DNA from: Theristus sp. LFF4_11
Taxonomy: Eukaryota > Nematoda > Chromadorea > Monhysterida > Xyalidae
Direction: 5' to 3'
DNA: 64,000 nt
NCBI GenBank assembly: GCA_030248135.1
Contig: JASANC010001989.1
Span: 62,001-126,000, forward strand
The notes under the pieces: generated by a model
The model's input: only the letters and a program-made list of their open reading frames with translations
Told to the model about the DNA's origin: nothing
Database searches by the model: none
Shown: positions 1 through 9,030 of the stretch, piece after piece
Layout: each line of letters starts with the position of its first letter
How positions within the stretch are numbered: position 1 is the first letter of the stretch
Program-made: the position numbers and the translations under genes

Positions 1-1465
1 TCGTTCCTGGACCAATTTCGCCAACTTCCACGGCCGATTCGCCCGAAATCGTCACGATTCAGCATCTAGAGTTGCTCACGTAAGAAAACTAACCCAAAAT
101 TCGTGATCAGCGCATTGAATTACCCTGGAAAACACCCTTTTCTTGTTTTTCGTTTCTGGACCGATTTCGCCAATTTCGACGGCCGATTCGCCCGAAATCG
201 TCACGATTCGGTATCTAGAGTTGCTCACATAAGAAAACGAACCCAAAATCCGTGATCAGCGCATTGAATTACCCTGGAAAACATAGTTTTCTTGTTTTTC
301 ATTTCTGGACCGTTTTCGCCGATTTCCACGGCCGATTCGCCCGAAATCGTCACGATTCGGTATCTAGAGTTGCTCACATGAAAAAACTAACACAAAATCC
401 GTGATCAGTGTATTTAATTACCATGGAAAACACCGTTTTGTTTTTCATTTCTGGACCGATTTCGCCAATTTCTACGGCCCATTTGCCCGAAATCGTCACG
501 ATTCGGTATCTAGAGTTGCTCACATAAAAAACTAACCCAAAATCCGTGATCAGTGCATTGAATTACCATGGAAAACGCCGTTTTCTTTTTTTTCATTTCT
601 GGACCGATTTCGCTGTAGTCCACGGCCGACTCGCCCGAAATCGTCACGATTCGGTAACTAGAGTTGCTCACTTGAAAAAAACTAACACAAAATCCGTGAT
701 CAGCGCATTGAATTACCCTGGAAAACACCCTTTTCTTATTTTTCGTTTCTGGACCGATTTCGCCAATTTCCACGGCCGATTCGCCCGAAATCGTCACGGT
801 TCAGCATCTAGAGTAGCTCACGTAAGAAAACTAACCAAAATCCGTGATCACCGCATTGAATTACCCTGGAAAACATCTTTTTCTTGTTTTTCGTTTCCGG
901 ACCGATTTCGCCAATTTCCACGACCGATTCGCCCGAAATCGTCACGATTCAGTATCTAGAGTTGCTCACATAAGAAAACTAATCGAAAATCCGTGATCAG
1001 CGCATTGAATTACCCTGGAAAACACCCTTTTCTTGTTTTTCGTTTCTGGACCGATTTCGCCAATTTCGACGGCCGATTCGCCCGAAATCGTCACGATTCA
1101 GTATCTAGAGTTGCTCACGTAAGAAAACTAACCCAAAATCTGTGATCAGCGCATTGAATTACTCTGGAAAACACCCTTTTCTTGTTTTTCGTTTCTGGAC
1201 CGATTTCGCCAATTTCGACGGCCGATTCGCCCGAAATCGTCACGATTCGGTATCTAGAGTTGCTCACATAAGAAAACGAACCCAAAATCCGTGATCAGCG
1301 CATTGAATTACCCTGGAAAACATAGTTTTCTTGTTTTTCATTTCTGGACCGATTTCGCCGATTTCCACGGCCGATTCGCCGGAAATCGTCACGATTCAGC
1401 ATCTAGAGTTGCTCACGTAAGAAAACTAACCCAAAATCCGTGATCAGCGCATTGAATTACTACGG
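1..1465. repeat. 149-bp tandem satellite, block 1
   Basis: About ten head-to-tail units of roughly 149 bp; the phrase 'ctggaccgatttcgcc' recurs near 8, 157, 306 and 452 and onwards. Each unit carries a conserved core around GGCCGATTCGCCCGAAATCG. Units differ by a few per cent and some by small indels (146-150 bp). Open reading frames in it are by-products of the repeat. The same satellite recurs at about 25.95-27.57 kb. Confidence 0.95.
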
Positions 1466-1980
1466 ACTAGACTTTTTTTCCTATTATTTTTCGTAGCTCA
1501 GACAAAATTTGTAAGAGTGAAAACTGATACTCAGTCAAAATGCTACGAACTTTCAAAAATGCACAATTTTAACTCAAAAAAGTGCCCGGGCAAAAAAATA
1601 AACTAAATTTTCAAAAAATACGGATGAAATTACCCTAGGAAACATTTTTGTTCAACTGTGAAAGTGTCCCAGCTAAAAATTGAAAGGGCGAACACTTAAA
1701 ACCAGGTGAAAACCCTCCAAACAATTAAAAATGCCCAATTTTTTACCCAAAAACAGGGTCTGGGTAAAAAATTAACCCGATTTTCAAAATCTCCGGATGG
1801 AATTACCCCAGGGAACATTTTTGTTCGACTGTGAAAGTGTCGCAGGCAAAAATTTAAAGGGCGAACACATGTTGATTACATAGCTGAAAAAAAAATACAA
1901 AGGGAAAGAAGTAACACTGTTTTCAGAATAGGTTTTTCGTGTCTACAGCGTATGAAAAGTAGTCGGATAAAAATTTTTGG
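1466..1980. repeat. Unique tail attached to the satellite (copy 1)
   Basis: This non-tandem segment of about 510 bp follows the last satellite unit and is repeated almost exactly at about 27.57-28.09 kb after the second satellite block. It contains two diverged subunits of about 175 bp beginning near 1621 and 1795 with 'cggatg.aattaccc', which resembles the 'gaattaccctggaaaaca' phrase of the satellite. Satellite plus tail therefore behave as one larger repeat unit or mobile element. No coding potential is seen. Confidence 0.85.
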
Positions 1981-2171
1981 AAATTGGGTGTGGGGGGGTG
2001 GGAAGGGGGGGGAGGTTATTGTGGGGGGGGGTGGTGAATTTGGTTGGAGGTTGGTTGAATTTGGGTTGGTTTTTGGGATTTTGGGGGGGGGAGGGGGATT
2101 TTTGGGGGGGGATTTTTTAAAATGTTTGTAGAAGGGGGGGAAGGAGAGGGGGGGGGGGGGGGGGGGGGGGT

Positions 2172-2213
<42 letters not shown>

Positions 2214-2256
2214 AAGGGGGGAGGGGGGGGGGGGGGGGGGGGGAGGGGGAGGGGGG
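1981..2256. other. C-free, G-rich low-complexity tract (probable assembly artefact)
   Basis: About 270 bases contain essentially no C on this strand and include long G runs (2140-2250). The tract joins the end of the satellite tail to the middle of a retrotransposon ORF: the sequence from about 2257 matches the internal pol sequence at about 12521. Proline-rich reading frames on the minus strand (about 2016-2477) are artefacts of the G runs. A real G-quadruplex-like array is possible, but a corrupted read or gap fill is more likely. Confidence 0.75.
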
Positions 2257-2933
2257 GGAGAAGTCTGCGCAATCTGAAAAGATGGTTGCAGACAGGAGGA
2301 ACGAAAGATCGAACGAATGCAGATGGACTTCGTTGGCGACGTGGCTTTGACAACTGCTTTGTAAAGGATGGACTGCTGTACTACTGGACGCCGAATGAAG
2401 ATCGACATCGGATGCTGTTGACGCGAAATGCTGGAATGAGTCTGCTGTGGCAATGTAAAGATCGAGAGGAAAGACATCGAGTGCTACGATCGTTTTGGTG
2501 GTTTGGTGTGGAACAGGACGCTATCGATTGGAGCCAGATGGACGATTGGAACAGTGGAACAGTCCAGCAGAAGTCTGAACCATCTGAATGTGCGTTGCAG
2601 AGGTACAGTAGAGAAAGGAGATCTGTGTCCGACGTCGCAACTGCCAACGCAGGATATGGAGATCCGTGGTCATCATCGTTGCCGAGGAGGCCGAATTTCG
2701 ACGACGTGCCACCGCAAAATGGATTGTGTTCTGACGGTGACATCGACAACAGCGAAAACGGACGGACAAAGTGGACAAGATCGAATCGCAGTGACGAAGG
2801 AACACGACGGGCTGCAGACGGTGGATGCTTGGCGAGATGGCAGCGGAGAAAAAGGATGGAGTGTTGCTGTTCGCGTTCGATTGTTGGTGGTTCTGCGAAG
2901 TGCATGGAGGCACGGTGCGGTTGTCGAGATTGA
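2257..2933 (+). pseudogene. Truncated pol C-terminus of copy A
   Basis: The frame corresponds to the last roughly 220 residues of the intact copy B polyprotein, covering the integrase-N-terminal-like part and the unmatched C-terminal tail. It differs from copy B by rare substitutions (for example a Ser/Leu change near the end). The upstream pol sequence is lost at the G-rich junction, so this is a remnant. Confidence 0.85.
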
Positions 2934-3691
2934 TTGGAAATGCGAGGAAGGATCTGTTGGCGGAAACTAACAAGAGTGGCGTAACATTGTTTGTTTGAAC
3001 CTGGCACCTGGAGGAACCAAACGATAACGATCGTCAACAGTTTGATTGTTTTGCTTCGTTTCAACAGTTCTACAGTTTGGATAGCAACAGTGCAATAGAG
3101 CAACAGCGCATCAAAGCAACAGTACAACAAAGCAACAATACAACAGAAGTTTTGCAGTTCAACAGTTTTGTTTCATCGATCGATCCAACAGTTTCATCGG
3201 CACCAACAGTTTGATTTTTGGGCGATATTGTTTGCTGCTTGATACGAAACAACAGTTAAAACAACAGCTTCAACGCATCATTTTACGACAAATGGATTCA
3301 TCTCTGCTTCAACATTTTGCCCTTGTGACACGCCAGTTGCTATGGAGAGCTTCTGGGCACGACGATCAAGTAATGTGAAATTGCCTTGGATGCAGTGGGA
3401 GCGAAAACGAAGCGACTGCGTTACTGTGATGATGTGTTGCTTTGATTCGATTCCGTTGGATTGTGGACGTTTGGAAATGTCTTCGAAGGGAGAAGTTGTC
3501 AGCAATAAAAGATCGACGATGTCAGCAAACCTTCATCTCATCCATTATATTGCGCTGGATCTCGTTTTGTTTCAACAGTTCTTCTATTTGATGTACGGCT
3601 GCAACAGAGTTTCATTTGTTTCCTTCTGTTCAGGATTGGATTCACTGGATAACTGAATCATTCTGAAAGAAACAAATTGAAATAATCCGAA
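2934..3691 (+). other. CAACAG-rich spacer between pol and the 3' gene (copy A)
   Basis: Between the pol stop and the small 3' ORF lies a spacer with many CAACAG/CAACAGTTT repeats (about 3030-3290), repeated in copy B at about 13294-13550. A 104-codon ORF (3342-3656) is the same length in both copies, but it has no recognisable domain and its composition follows the spacer, so I do not call it a gene. Confidence 0.6.
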
Positions 3692-6314
3692 ATGGACCAA
3701 GCGAAAAGCGCCGACGACTTTAATTCGGATAAGAAGACCAACGGCGCAGCTGAAGCAAAGCAGAAGGACGATCCGACGGCAGTTGCTGAGTCACCAAAAG
3801 AGAGCGAAGTAGTCGAATGGGCAAATTGTCGACTGCGTGAACGCGTCGATGAGGAGTTTGAAAAGCGATCGCTCCCGGATGTCGATGGTTAGTGTGCTCG
3901 AGTGCAGTTCTGGATTGGAGCAGCGGCGTTTTCTGTTGAAAAATGATTGAGTGTGGAGCAGACTGATCACCTGTGACGCGGCTCAACATTGGATGATGTC
4001 ACGTGGCGCTGTGTTCGTCGGTCCGATGGAGTTGTTGCTGTGAAATGGACACGAATAGTTTGTTGACGGGAGAAGGAGCGCTCCTCTCAGGGTACGAGAC
4101 CTGAGTTTCCGGAATCAGGACCCGCAATTGACGTCTGGAAGACCCTAGGGCGGTTTATTGTAAACCTCAACGTCAGTTAGCGACTGAATCTCCGCAACAA
4201 ACAGAAAAACATCGTGTCGAAGAAGCTGATACAGAAATTGTTTCAGTGAACGGCGACAGCGCGAACACTGACGAAAAGCAGCGCGCAAACGTGTCGATGG
4301 AGCAAATGGGAGACGCTGTTGCAACGCTGCTGGAAGCTGCACTGACTGCTGGACATCCGTCGTGTGACTTGCCGCTGTCGGACAATTCGAATGGAGTGAG
4401 TGAGAGCGCTTGGCCATGGAGGGCAGTCGACTTCAAAAGGAGCGTTATTCCGGATGGATTCAATTTTTTTTCGATCTACAAAGCAGCAGTTGCAAGCTGC
4501 ATTGATTGTGATGTCAAGGGTCGACATCATTTGGAGGGAAGGTGGAGGCTATGCAACTGCAGCCGTAAAGCCGACAACAGTTAATGGTACAACAGTAAAA
4601 GATGTAACAGCAACGGCGTAACGTAAAGGATTGGAGCTGACTGACTGACGACTTCGAAGGGATCGAAAAGAGGGTTGTCGTATTGTTGCAGGAAAACGCA
4701 GTCGAGAAGGGGAATGCCGCACTGCAAACGGATCGATCGATTGACGCTGAGATAAAAGAAGCAGCTGATTCAAAGCCCATGGAGGGGTTGACAGCGACTG
4801 GAATGATGGTGGCTGTTGACGACTCGAACAGATGGAAAAGAGCGTGTGGTGTGTGCAAGCATCGTGGGCATCACGAGTTACGTTGTCGCATGCAGGAACT
4901 CAAGCGCATGGAGGCGTTGTTCTTGCCGGAGCAGTATCGAGTGGCGATGGGAACGTATTGGTGCGCTCTTCCGCATGCTGACGATGATCGAATGCACGAC
5001 AAGATCTTCTACGCGCACGGAGTCATTGGAGCGTTTGGAAATGTGCCGATCGAGACGTTGCCGACTGGTAACGAAAGCGAATGGGCGATTACGACGAACA
5101 AATATGGAGAGTGGCTGAAGTTCCCAGATCCGATGTACCCGGTTGATGAGGACAATCGCAGCAAGACGCATGGTTTCTTGGTGATGCGCGCGGAAACGAC
5201 TATTCTACCAGGTGGTCGATTGACGGTGGGACAGACGCAAGCAGAAGTGATCTTGCCGCAATACCGTTGGAAGAACATGTCAACTCTGTCAGTCACGCAA
5301 GAGATGCGAGATACGGTGAACAGTGCTACGGCATACGCAGGAGTTGGTCCGTTGCGAGTGGACGCGCTGAAACACTATCAGCCTGGGCGTGTGATTCAGC
5401 ATGACCCGCAAGGATTCGATGTGTTCAAGTGGTGCCGTTGGCATTTGCGAGTCCATCTGCAAAACTGTGAGCCGTCGGAGTGCGACACGTTCCTGTGGGA
5501 TCAAGAGTATTTCGGTGCGTATCGCGATCGTTCAACGCGTCTGTCAATTCCTGTGATGAATAGAGCTGGAGAAGCGTTCGTTCCGCGTTTGGATGGAGAC
5601 TGGGTGTTTTGTCGGCAGATGAACTGGTGGATTCAAGATTTGCATAACAGTCTGTGGCATTACATCAAGCAGTGTGAAGCGTCGAAGCGTGGCGAGGCTG
5701 AAAGACCACCGGAGGGAGACCCGGCGGATGTGTTGCGTGCCCAAATGCGACCGGTGCGATCGCCGTATCAGTCGAGTCGTCTGGAGCAGTATCTGTCTGC
5801 ATATTCGGCTATATTGCGCCCGGGACTTTATCGCAGTACGACGATGGTTGCTGATGGATCGGGAGCTACGAATGGATCGGTGCAACAGGAGGCCATAGAT
5901 GGATCTGTGCGACAGAAGGTCATGGAGGACCATTCGAGTTCGAGTGGAGGATTGCGAGAGCGCATGGAGGCGCAAGGGCTGTGTGTGACGTGTTGTCGAC
6001 CGCGTCATGGACCCCAGCGATGCCCGTTGCCAGGAGAAGAAGAAGCGTTGGAGCGACAACTGGAGGAAGCTTGGGATGCTGCTACACCGCCACCGGGATT
6101 GCGAGGACGTGAGAAAGCGGCGGCCCTGGAACGAAAACGCGAGTTGCAATTGGCAGCGTTGGAGCGTTATCGAGAGGGATGGCGACAGCTGCACACGTCA
6201 ACGTACGATTTCTATCTGGGCGATGTTCGAGAGGAATTGGCTGCGGCAGCGCGTCGAGAAACGAATCGTTCACGTGGCCGAGGCGAACACGATCGTGGAG
6301 GCAAGCAGAAGTGA
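3692..6314 (+). CDS. Spliced retrotransposon 3' gene, double CCHC zinc-knuckle protein (copy A, intact)
   Basis: Three exons join in frame: 3692-3887, 4247-4395 and 4692-6314, giving 1,968 nt (655 codons plus stop). Donors are G|GTTAGT and GGA|GTGAGT; acceptors are TTTCAG and TTGTTGCAG; phases match (1/1 and 0/0). The N-terminal 65 residues are acidic and charged. Two perfect C-X2-C-X4-H-X4-C knuckles follow, CGVCKHRGHHELRC early in exon 3 and CVTCCRPRHGPQRC about 380 residues later, with an unrecognised domain between them and a basic, Arg-rich C-terminus. The knuckles suggest an RNA-binding, Gag/nucleocapsid-like protein. It sits where env usually lies, downstream of pol. If unspliced, exon 3 could start at the ATG at 4779. 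The function is unproven and I do not recognise the middle domain. Confidence 0.7.
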
Positions 6315-7435
6315 TGGTTGTGATTGGTTTGGCTCAGGGGCAGAAGTCTAGTTTACTTGTTTTCTGTAGTTTATTTAGCTTGGCAAAAATTTGGTTTTGT
6401 TTGGTTTTCTTTTGGATTTTTCGTTTGGAACCCCGAGCCAATAGAAATTCAGGATAGTTTTGTTTGTTTGGTTTTCTTCCAGTTTTTGTTCAGTTTGGTG
6501 CTGAGAGGTGTCCAGGGTAATTTGTGTACTGTTTTATTTTTAGAGTGGGCCCAGATTGTCAGTTTTGTTGTTTTCCAGTTTGTCAAGTTTGTCATTTATT
6601 TTGTGCTTTTTGAGTAACCCACTACGAGTGCTGTTTTATTGAAAATTGGATGTTTAAAAGTTGCCTAGAAGTTGTTCTCTGTTTTGCTTTTATTTCGGAT
6701 TTTTTGACTTGTCCATGTTGATCAAAAAAAATAGTGTGTTTTGTTTTGTCTAACGTTTAAAGGAGACTTTTGTTTTGTAGTGGCCATTTTGAAGTTTTGC
6801 TTTGTATGTTTGGGTTCTGCTGCTAACCGTTCTAAAGTATTTGTTCATTGTCGTTGTTTTGTACCGTTGTTTAAAGTAGGAGGGGGATAATTTGTGTTTT
6901 TGAAATTTTGCCTGTTTTGTTTTGTCTTCATTTTTTTGGTGGTTTCCTGGTGCAGGTCGTTCGTCGAGCGCCGGAGACAAGTTTGTGGAAGTTTAGTGTT
7001 TTCTTGTTTGTTTTCCAAGTTTTGAATTTGTCATTAAAAGCCCCAGGTGCAGGCGTTTGTAGTAACAGGTCTTTTCTTTTCGGCAGGGGCTGTAATTTCG
7101 TAAACGCACAAATTAATGATTTTTGTGTTTCAAGGAAAATCGAAGAAGTTTCTTTTGTGATTTATTTCTTTTTGAAAAGTTCAGGAGTAATAGTTAGTAG
7201 AATCTGTTTTGTCAGTTTACTAATGGTGCTTGTTTTGTGATTTGTACTTTGTAAGTTGAATAAGTTTGTACTTTGTAATTCGAATGTAAAGTGTTTTTGT
7301 AATTGTTTTGTTGTGTAGTTGCAAGTGTTGACTAAGTAGAGACGCGTTTGCAGGTCGGAGGCGATGTGCAGTTCCGCCGCATGGTGTCGGGGGGCACAGG
7401 TCGTCGTGAGGGCACTCCGAATAGGAGGGGGATAC
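6315..7435 (+). other. G+T-rich 3' non-coding region with two polypurine tracts (copy A)
   Basis: About 1.1 kb between the CCHC gene and the 3' LTR is dominated by T and G on the plus strand, without convincing coding potential. The 13-mer TAGGAGGGGGATA occurs twice, at 6877-6889 and at 7422-7434. The second is the expected plus-strand priming tract, one base before the LTR. The first lies about 545 bp further upstream and resembles an additional internal priming site. Confidence 0.75.
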
Positions 7436-7939
7436 TGTAATGTCCTATTATAACCTCACGCCTATCCGTGCTACCGTAGTCTGTGCTGCTGATGTGGCGC
7501 ATGGTCGAGTGCGTGTGAATGCCTAAGCTACTTTCTTGGCATTGGGTCAACTACTTTCTTTTCATTGGTTATCGTTGCGTATAAAGGCATTGTTTTCGTT
7601 GTTATCTGGGCCACTCTGTTGTTTTACTTTGCCGTGCTGGTTTTATCCTCTCTTCTGAACTAATCGAATAACTGTTCTGGAAAAGAGTTGGCCAACGTCG
7701 AATAAACGAGAAAAGAGAAAGAATTGCGGATTGAAGTTGAGCAACACAAACACAACGCACTCACGCATATTGCAACAGAACCCTAATTAATTAACTTGCC
7801 AATTTCCTTTAACTCAGTCTCGACGACAGCAGATCCGAGCGTGCAGATCGCCACATCGGCGCTCGAGGCCGGGGACTCGGAGCGTGGAGGTCAACGTCCT
7901 TAGTGCGAACAAACCATTACACCAGGGGAGCACACTTCA
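7436..7939 (+). repeat. Shared LTR (3' LTR of copy A, 5' LTR of copy B), 504 bp
   Basis: The LTR begins TGTAATG after the polypurine tract and ends CTTCA, giving TG..CA termini. Its length and right boundary are set by comparison with 17610-18113, where identity stops at the same base. I counted five substitutions by eye over 504 bp. It contains a TATA-like tataaag at 7580-7586 and a polyadenylation signal AATAAA at 7701-7706. An inner CATTACA (7915-7921) mirrors the TGTAATG start but is not the end of the shared block. Confidence 0.93.
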
Positions 7940-7940
7940 G

Positions 7941-7958
7941 TGGAGGTCCCGCCGAGAG
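7941..7958 (+). promoter_or_regulatory. Primer binding site, probably tRNA-Gln
   Basis: One base after the 5' LTR lies TGGAGGTCCCGCCGAGAG. It begins with TGG, complementary to the CCA tail, and matches the complement of animal tRNA-Gln 3' ends (consensus TGGAGGTTCCACCGAGA) except for two changes that could be a compensated acceptor-stem variant. The tRNA assignment is by recall of the consensus and would need the host tRNA set. Confidence 0.65.
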
Positions 7959-9030
7959 GGCTGAAGGAGAGGGGGGGGGGGGAATGGTCGGAGGAGGGTT
8001 GGGGTGGGAAGGGAGGGGAGAGCGAGTGAGACTTGGAGATCGTCGAGAGGAGGATTCTGTTGGAATTCCAGCGCTGCTCGAATGGTCATGGAGGACCGCA
8101 GCTAGAGTGGAGCGGAGTTTCAAATCATCTGTGTTCTTCCGGCGCTGCTCGAGGTCATGGAGGACCGCAGCTAAAGTGGAGTTCGACGCCTTATTGAAGT
8201 GAAAGAATAGTGAGTTGGGTGCAGTGAGTCTTTGGATTTCTCGGCGGTATTTTCACTTTAGCGCTTTCACTTGGAGCTGTTTTTTTATCGACTTTTTGCT
8301 TCGTTTTGTTTGTTTTGTTTGTGCCGAGAATCCAAGTGAACACCCAACCACACGATTGTGAGCGACGAGTGTCAGCAGTTTGAGTGCCCGTCCTGTTTGG
8401 AGCCCCTGTGCAGTTGGAGCTCCTGTGCAGTTGTGCGTCGTCGTTGAGGTTGTGGAGGAGCGAGGTTGGTGACGGGTGGTGTGAGTTTTCGGACTTTTCT
8501 CGGCTACAGGGTGAATCACGTTCGAGCGACGATCAATCCAATTTTTTCTTATTCGTTTTTGCTTCTTTTTGGTTTTTGTTTTGCCGAGAGTCCGAACACA
8601 CACACCCGACAGCTGCTATTCGACACACGTACGATCGAAGCGTCAAAGGATCGTGTGATCTGTTTGTGTTCGACGAAACAACAGCCGCAGTGATCGAAAC
8701 AGCAGCCTCAGTGAACGAAACAACATCAACCGATCGAAGCAACAGTTGATTTTGGAAACATCGAAACAACAGCAGTCGATCGAAGCTTCTGTGATTGTGG
8801 AACGATCGGTACAACATCAGATCGATCAAAGCGTCGGGACTTCAAGGATCGAATCGACTTCTGTTCGATCGAAGCTACAATCGATCTGCGGATCAGCAGT
8901 GATCGATACAACGTCGATTTGATCGAAGTGTTCGAGTGGAGTGTGTCGCTGCTGTGAAAGTTGCTGTTCGATTGGATTGTGTTGCTGCAAACGGCTGTTG
9001 AGTGTGATCGATTGGAGCGAACAACCGACG
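7959..9030 (+). other. Retrotransposon 5' leader
   Basis: About 1.07 kb precede the first in-frame ATG of pol. The leader holds a duplicated segment (about 8071-8119 and 8142-8185), each copy carrying CATGGAGGACCGCAGCTA. Its 3' part (8690-8930) is rich in 'gatcgaa' and 'acaacag' phrases. Several short upstream ATGs exist. Such leaders usually hold packaging and translation-control signals; here that is inference. Confidence 0.6.

Larger units (their letters stand above)
2257..7939 (+). mobile_element. Ty3/gypsy-like LTR retrotransposon, copy A (5'-truncated)
   Basis: This is the 3' half of the element that is complete in copy B: end of the pol ORF (to 2933), CAACAG-rich spacer, spliced CCHC gene (3692-6314), G+T-rich spacer, polypurine tract and 3' LTR (7436-7939). 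It is almost identical to 12521-18113 apart from small indels. The 5' LTR, leader and most of pol are missing, cut off by the G-rich tract. Its 3' LTR is also the 5' LTR of copy B. Confidence 0.9.

Noticed and set aside
1..1465. CRISPR-like regular repeat
   Set aside because: Whole 149-bp units are similar throughout, with no unique spacers, in a eukaryotic context.
2016..2477. Proline-rich proteins on the minus strand
   Set aside because: They are translations of G homopolymers in the C-free tract; no start context, domain or support in copy B.
3342..3656. 104-aa ORF in the retrotransposon spacer (also 13604-13918)
   Set aside because: Same length in both copies only because they are nearly identical; no domain and no frame-preserving differences.
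3692..6314. Envelope gene in the env position
   Set aside because: No signal peptide, transmembrane segment or fusion motif; the product carries CCHC knuckles instead.
7915..7921. LTR ending at CATTACA, giving a perfect 7-bp inverted repeat with TGTAATG
   Set aside because: Identity between the two LTRs continues 18 bases further to CTTCA, and the TGG primer site follows only there, so the longer LTR is better supported.
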